Both the position numbers and the translations under genes were made by a program. Shown piece by piece: positions 23,819 to 33,700 of a stretch of DNA of 34,737 nt. The stretch lies in assembly GCA_023137615.1 (NCBI GenBank), contig JAGLOS010000005.1, positions 1 to 34,737 on the forward strand, written 5' to 3'. The notes beneath the pieces were generated by a model. That model saw only the letters and a program-made list of their open reading frames with translations. It was not told where the DNA came from and did not search any database. Numbering within the stretch: the stretch's first letter is position 1; each line of letters starts with the position of its first letter. The DNA comes from Minisyncoccota bacterium (GTDB taxonomy: Bacteria; Patescibacteriota; Minisyncoccia; Phycocordibacterales; JAGLOS01).

Positions 23819-23824
23819 ATTATA
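23819..23824 (-). promoter_or_regulatory. -10 box of the translocation ATPase gene
   Basis: A perfect TATAAT on the minus strand lies 6 nt before the ATG at 23812, another leaderless arrangement. It separates this gene from the surface-protein block upstream. Confidence 0.6.
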
Positions 23825-23881
23825 CCCGATAATAAACGCACACCAAAATGATAAATTAAGTGTTAGCTTATAGGTTTTAGA

Positions 23882-23905
23882 GAAAACGCGCTTGCGCGCG
23901 TTTTC
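23882..23905 (-). terminator. Terminator of the surface-protein block
   Basis: GAAAACGCG-CGCAAG-CGCGTTTTC on the minus strand, 39 nt after the stop of the last cohesin gene. Its core matches the terminator at 19679-19700. Confidence 0.8.
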
Positions 23906-23943
23906 CTCATGATTCTTGATTCATTATTCATTGTTCTATGTCG

Positions 23944-26166
23944 TTATCCTTTGTTTACATAAAGATTCTTCAGTACAACACCCTCTCTCAATTTTGTTGC
24001 TTTTGTTTGATACTTCTTTGAATATGAGCCATCCGGCTGTTTTACTTCAACGGTGAAATAGTATTCCCCGGGCGGAGTTAGAAGATAGAACTGTCCAAGA
24101 TCATCCGCTACCACCGTCTTTACAAGAGCATCGTTGCCCGCCAAATATGCTTTTACCACCGCGAACGGCACGACCTCTTTTGCGATCGACCTCATAACTT
24201 GTGTAATAGGATGTGACACTTTCCAAAATGTCTGGAAAATAAGAATACCAGCGTAAATACCAAATATCACAAAATTAAGAGTTGTCGGCTGATACCATAG
24301 AATATAGGTCGACAAAACAAATCCCGCAAAGAAAATTATATTTGAAATAAATGAGACAACATGCTTTTTTCTTCGGGAACGCAGACGGAAAAGCCCTTGT
24401 TCTTTCTTGGCAAATTCATTCCAATCAAAATCGACGGGGTCAAGTGGAATATTGTAGCGTATTAACCCTTTATCAGAATCAGTTACTTCTATCGGCTCGC
24501 CAAAGTATAAATTATCATAAAACTCATCCATCTTTCTGCCACGGAGACGCTCAGAAGGAAAAACATAATGAGTTTTGTTTGCCTCAATAACATATTGCCC
24601 GGGCGCGACGAGAAAACCATATCGCCCATCAAGATCAGTAATAGCAACGCCTTTTTGTTCTCCCGCGGATGAAATAACCACATATGCCGGATCAAGCGGT
24701 CGTTTAGTGACTGAATCATAAACCACCCCCCACGGCTCACCTCTTCGTCGTCTAAAGAAACTCGAAACAAATGAAATAAATCGCAATAGAAGGAACCATA
24801 GATCAGTAAATCCAGCTGCATTTGAAGCAAGTACCAAAACCTGTCCCAACCCGACACCAAATCCGGCATATGATACCACAGAAACGATCTCCGGAGTCAC
24901 GACTTCCGGTAGAGGTATTTCCGGCTTTTCATCCACTCTGTCTTTATTTTCTATCATGATCTCTCCTACTCCGATCGGATCGAACGGTGTCAACACGAAC
25001 ACTTCACGTAGAGAAACCTCATTTCCTGCACGATCGTATGCTTTTACAACAAACACATGTTTTCCGGCGCGCATCTTTGAGACATGAAACACATGCGAAC
25101 CATCGTCTCTCCATATTACTGGTTCTTCTCCATCAATAGCGATCTCGAAGTAGTCAATACCCGAAGGTATATCCTGCACATCAAAGACAAAGTCGGTCGA
25201 GAAAGTTCCCAACTTGCCATCTGTCACAATTCTTTTCATTTTGATCCTAGACGGAGCCTGTGTGTCGATCTGCACCCTATAATGGGACACCACACCCCAA
25301 CCCGCAGAGTTCTTCAACTGCACATGTATGTACCGTATTCCATCATCAATGCTTATTTCCTTTTCATCTATCACCGAATATTCTTTGTCCGGCTCTCCCA
25401 GAGGATCTTGTGACGCCGACACTCGAACAGCTTCAATATCAGTCGTCACCGACCACTTCATCATAACGATCTTATTCCTATACCACGCGTTTTGGTCGGA
25501 ATGCGTTGGTGATAACAATACCGGAGCGCTAGGGACAACTCCTCCGGAGCCGGAAGAAGTATCACCATCTCCACTTTGGTCATCGCCATCTTGACCACCA
25601 TCGTCTTGGTCATCGTCACCCTGATCGTCATCGTCTTGGTTATCGTCGGGTGGGACATATTCTTCTTCATATATTGTTATTGTACTTCCCACAGTGCCTC
25701 CGAGAATACTTGTCCCAAGACCATCATTTGCCAATATCTCTGCTGATGAAAAATTCAATTGTGCAACACCCGCAGCAGCCGCTTTGAGATTAATCGTTAG
25801 GATCTTACCGTTGCTGCCGGTAAACCCCGGATTTGGAACAATGCCCTCAAATGTTACATAACTATTTGAAAATGTCGGATTTTTTATCCAAAAAGGAATG
25901 ATAGCGCCTGTTTGAGAAATAGAAATCACACGAACGAGATTATTTGGAAATACGAATACTCCGGACACCGCATTCATTGCTTGATCCTCACTTGACACAT
26001 ATACTCGAGCACTAAAAATATCACCAACTGTCTGTGTACTTGAAGAGGGAGAAATAAAAAGCGTAGCCGCCAACACAGGAAGCGAAACCAAAAATGCCAC
26101 ACTAACGCTCAAAAGCAAAAAGTATTTTTTGTATTTATATGCCGTTATGTTTTTGAATGACCACAT
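23944..26166 (-). CDS. Cohesin-domain membrane protein with carboxypeptidase-regulatory-like domains
   Basis: This 740-residue surface protein has an N-terminal signal or anchor (13-33, ending LAAT), a cohesin domain (about 34-166, from TLFISPSSSTQTVGDIFSA), and an Asp-rich linker (about 172-205). Two Ig-like regions follow (about 210-395, with QIDTQAPSRIKM and AYDRAGNEVSL). Then come a hydrophobic segment (about 430-470), a carboxypeptidase-regulatory-like fold (about 478-545, TDLDGRYGFLVAPGQYVIEA), a pair of TM helices (about 605-655) and a second such fold (about 670-730). The cohesin should face outward and could bind a dockerin. Its start overlaps the preceding cohesin gene by 22 nt, which suggests coupled translation. 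Confidence 0.82.
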   Translation of the reverse strand: MWSFKNITAYKYKKYFLLLSVSVAFLVSLPVLAATLFISPSSSTQTVGDIFSARVYVSSEDQAMNAVSGVFVFPNNLVRVISISQTGAIIPFWIKNPTFSNSYVTFEGIVPNPGFTGSNGKILTINLKAAAAGVAQLNFSSAEILANDGLGTSILGGTVGSTITIYEEEYVPPDDNQDDDDQGDDDQDDGGQDGDDQSGDGDTSSGSGGVVPSAPVLLSPTHSDQNAWYRNKIVMMKWSVTTDIEAVRVSASQDPLGEPDKEYSVIDEKEISIDDGIRYIHVQLKNSAGWGVVSHYRVQIDTQAPSRIKMKRIVTDGKLGTFSTDFVFDVQDIPSGIDYFEIAIDGEEPVIWRDDGSHVFHVSKMRAGKHVFVVKAYDRAGNEVSLREVFVLTPFDPIGVGEIMIENKDRVDEKPEIPLPEVVTPEIVSVVSYAGFGVGLGQVLVLASNAAGFTDLWFLLLRFISFVSSFFRRRRGEPWGVVYDSVTKRPLDPAYVVISSAGEQKGVAITDLDGRYGFLVAPGQYVIEANKTHYVFPSERLRGRKMDEFYDNLYFGEPIEVTDSDKGLIRYNIPLDPVDFDWNEFAKKEQGLFRLRSRRKKHVVSFISNIIFFAGFVLSTYILWYQPTTLNFVIFGIYAGILIFQTFWKVSHPITQVMRSIAKEVVPFAVVKAYLAGNDALVKTVVADDLGQFYLLTPPGEYYFTVEVKQPDGSYSKKYQTKATKLREGVVLKNLYVNKG

Positions 26167-27053
26167 CCCCGTTTTTTATACATTCGTACACTTATGATCA
26201 AAAGTATACTAAATACTATACTCAATAGGATACCACGAGTTAGTATTGTATCATACCATGCCAATCCAAGATGTGCCGGAACAATCTCTATGCGAACATT
26301 ACCCGCGTTATCAAATGCAACTACAGTGACATCTTGATCAAATCTTTGGTTCTTCAATAAATACGGGCTCTCTGCAACGATGTAATCTGTGCCCCTTTCT
26401 TTTACTTCATAGTGATGAACCCCGGAATTTTTATCCTGCGTATCAAAGACAATATAGTACTTTCCAGTAAGAAAATTATCCGGTTTTCGAATCACGATCG
26501 GTGTAAACGACTCCGGTGGTACTTTATCACCCCAATCAACCTCTTTCTGTCCAATCCCTTCTCCCTCGGTAACTTCAATATTCATATCCCTGACAATAAG
26601 TGACGCTTCAGTACCAATACCATCGTGTAACAAAACTATGGAATCTCTGTTGACCTGTACCCAGCCATCACCGATCTTTGTTGCCTCAAACACTATGCTT
26701 AAAATTTTTCCGGGTCTATTTCCTTTCCAATGAGAACTTATTTCTCCACTATATCCTCCGGGGACGATACCTGCATAAACAATGCTATCTCCTTTTTGTA
26801 TCGGCTTTTGCATCCACAGTTGAATAAGAGAGTTTCCATAACGAATCTGTCGTACTATCAAATTTTGTGAAAATGATACGCTTCCTTCAAGCGCATTAAC
26901 AACATCTTCCTCTGCGTCAAGCATAAGCGAAACTTCAATGATATCCCCCACCCTCATCGAAGAGTGGTCCGCATCCAAATACAATTCAGCCGCGCCAACA
27001 AAAAATGGTGCGGCAAATAAAAATATTATTATACTTGTAATTTTTGGTATCAT
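26145..27053 (-). CDS. Membrane-anchored cohesin-domain protein
   Basis: Cohesin domains bind dockerins with high affinity. The 302-residue protein has a signal peptide (about 1-21), a cohesin domain (about 22-160: AELYLDADHSSMRVGDIIEV, IVYAGIVPGGYSG, GKILSIVFEA), a second beta-rich region (about 180-262, with FDTQDKNSGVHHYEVKERG) and a C-terminal TM helix (about 270-290) followed by a basic tail. The domain is therefore displayed outside the membrane and anchored at its C-terminus. It is shorter than its neighbour but shares the same cohesin motifs, so the two look like duplicated receptors. A dockerin gene lies directly upstream. Confidence 0.8.
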   Translation of the reverse strand: MIPKITSIIIFLFAAPFFVGAAELYLDADHSSMRVGDIIEVSLMLDAEEDVVNALEGSVSFSQNLIVRQIRYGNSLIQLWMQKPIQKGDSIVYAGIVPGGYSGEISSHWKGNRPGKILSIVFEATKIGDGWVQVNRDSIVLLHDGIGTEASLIVRDMNIEVTEGEGIGQKEVDWGDKVPPESFTPIVIRKPDNFLTGKYYIVFDTQDKNSGVHHYEVKERGTDYIVAESPYLLKNQRFDQDVTVVAFDNAGNVRIEIVPAHLGLAWYDTILTRGILLSIVFSILLIISVRMYKKRGCGHSKT

Positions 27054-27147
27054 GTTTTATCTTTTTGTCTTAACTTACAGACCCCGGATAAGATTTGCTT
27101 AACAAATTTTATCCCTACAGGCTCACAGCTACAAGCTATCAACTATT

Positions 27148-28059
27148 TTATCCCGTCCAATAATACGCCATTAAACTAAAGTCCACCAGATCAACAACCC
27201 CATCTCCATTCAGACGCTCCCGCTCAACTGTGATAAAAGCACTATTGAGTGTTCTGTCGTACCAATATGCCGCAATTGAAAAATCAACAATATTTACGAT
27301 ACCATCATAATTTACATCTCCGATAAGAAAGGGCTCTTCTTCAACAATCGTTTCTTCACCCACAACAAACGTATATACATCGCTATATGGACTTTCGATC
27401 CCAACACCTATCATTTTTACTCTCAAAAAATGCTCACCAAGATCAAGATCTGTAGTATTTAGAGAATATTCATAAAGTCCATTTGTTACCGTATCTATCG
27501 TCGTTGAAGAAGTACCATTGATCTCTATTACAATGTCCCTATCCTCTTTGGTCTGCCCATAGAAAACAATACTGTCTCCCTGTTTTACTTCGAGCAGATC
27601 CGTTGTAACGGTCGGCGGTATCACAATACCACTTATTGTCGTCCGTGCATGACCAATAACATCAACCGAATACGTTACCATACTCGACAGGGTACCATAG
27701 TCATCTTGTGCATATAAAGAAAAAGAATATGTACCCCCGGATAGCCCGCCAATCACTGTCGAAAAATTTGACCCAGCGACAGCATTTATTCCACTTAGAT
27801 ATTGTGAATCCTTAAGTATTGTTATCGGACTAAACGGATATCCGAAACCAGAAAACACCACCTCTGTCGGAGGGAGAATAATAGGTTCACCTCCACCGCC
27901 CGGTGGCGGATCGTCTTCCGGATACAACACATTTGCAGTTATGGTCAGTGTTGTCGTGCCACTTATCGTTGCGGCAAAAGCCACCCCTTGCCCTGAAAGA
28001 TTCATTAAAATTATCAAGAAAAAAACTGCTGTAAAAAAATACGTTTTAAATTGACACAT
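27148..28059 (-). CDS. Secreted dockerin-domain protein
   Basis: The 303-residue protein has a signal peptide (about 1-29, ending VAFA), a Pro/Gly linker (about 48-62), two Ig-like beta regions (about 65-235) and a C-terminal type I dockerin (about 245-303). The first calcium loop is complete, GDVNYDGIVNIVDF; the second, RLNGDGVVDLVDF, has Arg in place of the first Asp. The dockerin is the natural ligand for the cohesins encoded by the next two genes. The start is placed at the ATG at 28059, because the longer frame begins with TTG and only adds residues before the signal peptide. A TAATAT box precedes it. Confidence 0.82.
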   Translation of the reverse strand: MCQFKTYFFTAVFFLIILMNLSGQGVAFAATISGTTTLTITANVLYPEDDPPPGGGGEPIILPPTEVVFSGFGYPFSPITILKDSQYLSGINAVAGSNFSTVIGGLSGGTYSFSLYAQDDYGTLSSMVTYSVDVIGHARTTISGIVIPPTVTTDLLEVKQGDSIVFYGQTKEDRDIVIEINGTSSTTIDTVTNGLYEYSLNTTDLDLGEHFLRVKMIGVGIESPYSDVYTFVVGEETIVEEEPFLIGDVNYDGIVNIVDFSIAAYWYDRTLNSAFITVERERLNGDGVVDLVDFSLMAYYWTG

Positions 28060-28092
28060 AAAAGCTGAAAATATTACCAACTCCCAACTTCT

Positions 28093-29166
28093 TTACTCTG
28101 TGTTCTTTAACTGTACGTCGACATTGGCTTTTTGAGCTTGTCGGATGATCATTTGGTTATACCCCTTCAAAAGACGCAGAACCAACAATCCCCCCAACAC
28201 AACAAGAGTAAGAAGTTGCCATGGTACAACAAAAAAGGTAAAGCCGGCCGCACTCATAAGCTCTTCCCCTGCTCCATAAGTAAGTTCCAATTCTGTACGA
28301 TACATTCCAAAGGCAAAATGTTTTGCCTGGTAGATCGCCGTAGAAAAGAATCCTTTTGGTGGCTCAAGACGTCCATCCGGATCCTCATCATTGTCATCCA
28401 CACCATTCCAGTGTATTGAGTATTTTCGTACGCTTTGAGGAAGAATATTTCCTTTTTGAGGATTCGCATCCAACACACTCGTAGTGATACCAAAAGTATT
28501 TTTTATCGTAATAATTCCTTCCGGTTTTATACGATCACCTCCGCTGTTTTGAAAACGATATACAAAATCAATCGGCAGAGTAGTAAAGAATTTTTTTGTT
28601 GTGAGGGCTCCTCCCGCACCCGCTAGTACTCCCGCCCCCGTATCAAACTTTTGTCCAACCGTTTCGAATGCAATAATACCGCCCCCTTCTTCAATATCAC
28701 CATTGACTCGCAAGAGAATGATCACACCGATCTTTGCCCCGATAGAAACTTGTTTTTCAGAATCCTCTGCGACATTTGGATTCGTTGTGCCCCAAAAAAT
28801 AGCGGCGAAATGTCCCCCCGGATCAGCGCCGTGTGGGATCGTAATAGAATAATCAAGTTTGATCGTCTCGCCCGGCTTTATGGTGATCTGTTTCGCAGAA
28901 TCAATCCATGTTGCTAAACCTTCTTGCGCTTCAACGAAATTTGGTGTACCCGTCTCCCCCTGCGCTTCAAAATTCTCAAATGAGGAATAAAAAGTTTTTT
29001 CGGTGTCTTGTTCGTTTACAATAATATATGTTCCTTTTAGCATTTGTCCGGGATTACCATTTATCTCGATCCGAGCGGGAGCAATCGTCAAAGCTGACGC
29101 GACCAAAAAAGGAGCAAAAAACAGCGCTCCGCTCAACAACGCCGTTATAATCTTTTTTCTGTACAT
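28093..29166 (-). CDS. DUF916-like (WxL-interacting-protein-like) membrane protein
   Basis: From the likely start (MYRKKIITALL) this protein has a signal peptide (about 1-24, LVASA), then a beta-rich domain (ALTIAPARIEINGNPGQML, followed by ITIKPGETIKLDYSITIPHG and DPGGHFAAIFWG), a second beta domain, one C-terminal TM helix (about 320-340) and a short basic cytoplasmic tail. The order of APARIEI strand, phosphate-free beta sandwich, second sandwich and TM matches the DUF916/DUF3324 proteins that hold WxL proteins at the surface of Firmicutes. The family link is by pattern, not strong identity. Earlier in-frame ATGs exist at 29172, 29187 and 29211. It lies between a WxL-like surface protein gene and the dockerin gene. 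Confidence 0.6.
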   Translation of the reverse strand: MYRKKIITALLSGALFFAPFLVASALTIAPARIEINGNPGQMLKGTYIIVNEQDTEKTFYSSFENFEAQGETGTPNFVEAQEGLATWIDSAKQITIKPGETIKLDYSITIPHGADPGGHFAAIFWGTTNPNVAEDSEKQVSIGAKIGVIILLRVNGDIEEGGGIIAFETVGQKFDTGAGVLAGAGGALTTKKFFTTLPIDFVYRFQNSGGDRIKPEGIITIKNTFGITTSVLDANPQKGNILPQSVRKYSIHWNGVDDNDEDPDGRLEPPKGFFSTAIYQAKHFAFGMYRTELELTYGAGEELMSAAGFTFFVVPWQLLTLVVLGGLLVLRLLKGYNQMIIRQAQKANVDVQLKNTE

Positions 29167-29281
29167 AGACATAATAATTTTTATCATCAGGATATCCAAT
29201 AGACTGCCCATTTGACTGTCTAAACACTATATTCAAGCATTACTGTGATAATACTCGAATATAGCACTTTATGCAACCAAA

Positions 29282-30352
29282 TTAGTAATTTGCCGTTGCA
29301 ACATAAGTAAGAGCCGCTGTATATGATCCTGCCTCAGTATCTGACGCAATGTTTGCGGCATAATACACAGTATAAGTAGTAGTATCTGACGCGCCACTTG
29401 CGATTGAAACAGTACTTGCCGAACTGACACCATCATATCCATAATGGTAAGCATGACTATATGTAGGATCAACAGTGATACCGGAACCGCCCGAATCACT
29501 CACGCGAATACCGAATTGTTCGCCTCCTGTTGACGTAGCGGCAGCAGTATCTCCAATCACTGTAATATCATATGCTCCAACATTAAGAGTATTTCCCTCA
29601 ACAGTTAAGGTGTATCCTCCTGTGGCATTTGTTCCGACACCGATAGTGTGTGCGGATGTTTGGTCGTTATTACCACCACCTGTTGTCGCATATCGTGTGG
29701 CGGAAACACTCAAATTACCAAAGGCAACATCTGTCTCTGAAATACTGAATGTGATCGACTGTGGCACCTCGGCAGTAAGCTGGACTTGGTCATCTGTTAA
29801 TACCTTAATGGTGGTTGTACCTGTGTCTGCAAACGTACCGGCAACAGCTATTGTATAATCACCTGCTCCAGGGTTGGTTATCTGATTGTTAGACGCACCG
29901 CCTGTCGCATTTTCACCTATCTGGATCTGCATACATGTTCCGGCTGTCACTCCCCACGATGAGGCATCTGTCGGTGCGGTAAGGGTCATTATCTGACTGG
30001 AGGTAGACACTCCCCATGTCCCTGCTGCCGCACTTGCAGCAACCGTCACATCCGCGAACGTTGGAGACGTACAATCTGTGGTACTGGTAGCGATATCAAT
30101 ATCACCAAATGCAATGACCCCCAGATCAAAAGTCTGAAAAGTAATAGTGATGGTCTCGGAGTTGTCCTGAATACCTGTTGTCGCCAAAAACTGGATCGTA
30201 TGGTCTGCAAGTGTACTTGCTTTAATAGTTGACAGAGAATCCGAAATAGGTGTTATAGATGCCGCAATGGAAATTGACGGTATGAGAATAAATATACTCG
30301 TCAATATCACACTAACGATCTTTTTTGTTTTTATTAAAGCCACTTTTTTCAT
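29282..30352 (-). CDS. Secreted surface protein with WxL-like C-terminal module
   Basis: The 356-residue protein has a signal peptide (about 1-31, ending SIAA) and is rich in Thr, Ser, Ala and Gly with almost no charge, as in surface-array proteins. Residues about 32-195 form a first beta region with two cysteines (TTDCTSP and GTCMQI). The last 157 residues form a second module: FSISETDVAFGNLSVSATRY, TGGYTLTVEGNTL, EQFGIRVSDSGGSG and a terminal AGSYTAALTYVATANY. The same module ends the RCC1 protein encoded next door. In arrangement it recalls the WxL domain, with YTL and TYV where WTL motifs would be. An abundant envelope protein is plausible. Confidence 0.65.
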   Translation of the reverse strand: MKKVALIKTKKIVSVILTSIFILIPSISIAASITPISDSLSTIKASTLADHTIQFLATTGIQDNSETITITFQTFDLGVIAFGDIDIATSTTDCTSPTFADVTVAASAAAGTWGVSTSSQIMTLTAPTDASSWGVTAGTCMQIQIGENATGGASNNQITNPGAGDYTIAVAGTFADTGTTTIKVLTDDQVQLTAEVPQSITFSISETDVAFGNLSVSATRYATTGGGNNDQTSAHTIGVGTNATGGYTLTVEGNTLNVGAYDITVIGDTAAATSTGGEQFGIRVSDSGGSGITVDPTYSHAYHYGYDGVSSASTVSIASGASDTTTYTVYYAANIASDTEAGSYTAALTYVATANY

Positions 30353-30435
30353 AATAATATTGTTCTAAATATTAATAACCGATAATAATACCGCATCGCA
30401 TTCTCGCGTCAGAAGAAATTACAATATTACTTATT

Positions 30436-30441
30436 ATTATA
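30436..30441 (-). promoter_or_regulatory. Possible -10 box of the surface protein gene
   Basis: TATAAT on the minus strand, with a loose TTGCGC 19 nt further upstream (30466-30461). If used, the message has a leader of about 75 nt, unlike the leaderless genes here. Confidence 0.35.
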
Positions 30442-30603
30442 CGATACATCCAAAATATCTGCGCAAGAAGTTATCCACATTTGTTAGTTTGTAGTTGGTA
30501 GCAAAATTTGTTTTGCAAATCTTCTAATGAATCACCTCGCAGCAGAACCGCGAGGTATCAGTAACAATTCCACACTCTCAAACAAATACAATTTATATCA
30601 TTG

Positions 30604-30686
30604 TCGTCATTGCGAGCCGCAGGCGAAGCAATCCATGGTATTGTAGTTATACTCTGGATTGCTTCGCCTGCGGCTCGCAATGACGA
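30604..30686. repeat. 32-bp perfect inverted repeat
   Basis: Two perfectly complementary 32-nt arms (30604-30635 and 30655-30686) surround a 19-nt loop. The outer part reads CGTCATTGCGAGCCGCAGGC, a type of GC-rich word found as dispersed palindromes in several bacterial groups. It is the most stable hairpin in 30353-30780. That interval otherwise holds the upstream region of the surface protein gene, short ACAAACT-type words and smaller hairpins, with no gene seen. Confidence 0.75.
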
Positions 30687-30729
30687 TAGTGAGACTTTGT
30701 TGTGCATCACCCAGCAGCAAAGCTGCGGG

Positions 30730-30744
30730 GAATTCTTTTTGATT
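30730..30744 (-). repeat. 15-nt dispersed word downstream of the RCC1 gene
   Basis: Identical to AATCAAAAAGAATTC at 3435-3449 and again shortly downstream of a stop codon (37 nt here). On this copy it runs straight into CCCCGCAGC-TTT-GCTGCTGGG, a hairpin. Confidence 0.45.
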
Positions 30745-30780
30745 AAAAACTACAAACTACAAACTAACCATACAACTAAC

Positions 30781-33700
30781 TCAAAAATTCGCCGTAATAA
30801 CATAAGTAATAGTCGCGGTGTAATCCCCGTCATCGGTATTGGCTATTGCATTAGTGATATAGTAGAGAGAGTAAGTCGTGTCTTCAGAAGTACCTGAAGT
30901 GGAAGCGATCTCGGAAGAGACTGAAGCTGTTGCTCCGTAAGCATAACTGTCCGGTCCGTTGTATGGTGATGAAACAGAGCCCGAACCTCCGCTTGAGGTA
31001 ATGCGAAGTCCGAACTGTTCAACATCTACTGACGATGACGCCCAAGTACCACCTATGGCAGAGATGGTGTCTACTCCTGAAGTAAGGGTGTCTCCTCTGA
31101 CCGTGATGGTGTATCCGCTGCTTGCTGTGGTAGATGCTGAGAGTGTGTGTGACACTACTTCATCCGGGTCTCCTTGTGCTGTCGATGATGCAAAGCGCGG
31201 AGTACCTGAGACAAGTGTTCCAAAGTAGCTTTGCGAGGTTGAGATGGAGAAAGAGAGAGAATCGCTTCCTCCAATTGTAAATGACTGAGTGGCAGACCAA
31301 TCCCCATAAGTATTTGTTCCACCTGGGTCTAACCCCCTCACTCGCCAGTAGTATGTACCACTTGCGAGTGCATCGCTTGGCTGCACATCATAGTCTGCTT
31401 TTTCTGCTGAAGTGAACGGGTCTGTGTCTGTACTAGACGCTGTGTTGGCGAAACCCGCGTCGGTGCCTGATAGTTTGTCGAGGAGAGATACACTTGTGAC
31501 CTCTATTTCAATCCTTCCAACATGAGTATTATTTCCACCTGAGTCTGGCTTAAATAGAGAAGTGTTTAAGTCATTTACTTTTTGCCATGTCCATCCACCG
31601 GAAGGAGCCGAGACAACGACATACTCAGACCATGCTGGGGTTGTTGTTGTATCGTGCGCAGACCAATTGACAAGAGTCTCGACGCCTGAAGAGATACCAA
31701 AACCAACACCATCCGTAGCCCCTGCTGTTTCTGTATAAGCATAAACTCTTGCTCGTACTAATGTAATTTCCAAACCAGTCGTTGGTGCATTTGTTCCATC
31801 AAAATTTAATCTATTATCACCAATATCTTCTAGCGTTGAAGTATAAGCAGTAGTAGCAGTATCGCCATCAGCAACATTAGCATCATCCGTCCAAACTTCT
31901 TGTTGATCATAAGGATTATCATCAGATGCATCAAAATAGTAAGTATCAACATCACTATTATCAAAAGTATCGACCGTATCAATCTGAATGTTATACCGGA
32001 CATCATCAGTATCGGGGTCTGTACCCGTAAACTCGAGAGTAGGTGTTGTGTCTGTACCAAAATCCTCCAAGTCTGCTGTATTTAATACCACTGTCGTCGT
32101 TGCGTTACCAAAATCCCAGTGGGTGTTACCTGTTCCGTCGAGCGACGTTCCGTCATTTGCCAATATCTCATTTCCTCCGCTTGCGTCAGAGTCTTGAGGG
32201 TTTGTGTTGAGTACTGACTGAGTGCCTGTGACAAAGAGTTTCCAAGCTGTTGATGCTATTGATGAGCGTAGTTGTACTCTTGTGTTTGTGGCACCGCCAT
32301 CGAGATAGAAGTTTACGAATGAGTATCCTTTGCTTTCTTGGAAGCGTATCTTTGTGCTTGCTGTTTGCGCTCTGAAGTTGGTGCTTGATGCAGCCGATGT
32401 GAATATGACTGATGGTGATGTTACAGGGTCGCTTCCTGAGGAGTTGGTGATCTTTAGTGTGTAGAAAGCGTTTGCTCCTGTCATTGCTCCTCCGAGTGTT
32501 TGTTGAGAGGTTCCGTCAAAGGTGGTGGTACCGGAGTTTGCTGTGAAAGTTCCTGAGTTTGTGTAGTTTCCTGCGATGGTGAGGTCGTTTGTGTCAGATG
32601 CTTGATATGTGGAACTTGTAGCAATGGTGAATACTCCTCCAACATCTACCGTAGCATCTGTTGTGTTTGCTGTGAGAGTTATTGCGTTGGTTCCGTCTCC
32701 GATGGTTATGTCGTTTGTTATTGCTATTGTACCTGTTGCAATGGTGTAAGTTGGGCTTCCCGATGTTGGCAGGAATGAAAGATTGTAGTATGTGGTTGTT
32801 GCGATGTTTGTTGTGCTTGACGCTGTGTACTTGAAGTGTGAAGTAGATGCTGTGAAAGTACCGTCTATGACAAATGGTGTTCCTGATCCTGTGAGGAACC
32901 AGTCCTTTGTGGCAGCATCGAGGATGTGATTTTCTTTGATAGTGAGATTGCGTGAGATAGTGGTTAAGCCGGTGCCTGCTGCTGTGGTAGTGCTTGTTGT
33001 GTGAGCATTTCCAAAAACCAAGTGAGTAAAACTCCATGGGTTGTCTCCTCCAAATGTTCCTGTGTCGTTTAGTGTGAAGAATGGTTTTGCAATATCGCTT
33101 GTGTCTTCGTTGGACATTCCGCGTAGGGTGTGGACGGGGGTGAGGCGATCTGTGGCGGTTTGGTTGTCGCCGAGGCGACCACTATATGCATCCCCCCAAC
33201 AATATGCGTTGCCGGAGTTGGAAATGGCGCAGGCATGAAGAGTTCCCGCACTAATGTTTTGCATGTTGATAAGATATGTACCGTCGGTGTCAGCTCCGGT
33301 TGCAGCTCCGTCGTGGACTTTTACGGGAGTGAGGCGGTCGGTGGTGGTTGAATTGTCGCCGAGGCGACCATGTTCAGATTCACCCCAACAATATGTACTT
33401 GATGCGTTGGAGACAGTGCAGGTGTACTTATATTCTGCACTTATGCTTTTCATATTGATCAGATATGTTCCGTCAGTGTCGGCGCCTGTTGCCGCGCCGT
33501 CGTGGACGCGGATGGGAGTGTGACGGTCTGTAGTGGTTGAATTGTCGCCGAGTTGACCGTATCCGACATCACCCCAACAATATGTACTTGATGCGTTGGA
33601 GATAGCGCAGGTGTGATATCTTCCCGCACTGATCTCTTTCATGTTGATGAGATACTCTCCATCGGTGTCGGCAGCAACTGCCGCGCCGTCGTGGACGCGG

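Noticed and set aside
25560-25660. Short-period repeat suggestive of a microsatellite
   Set aside because: It is the Asp-rich linker of the cohesin protein, in frame and of a kind common in surface proteins.
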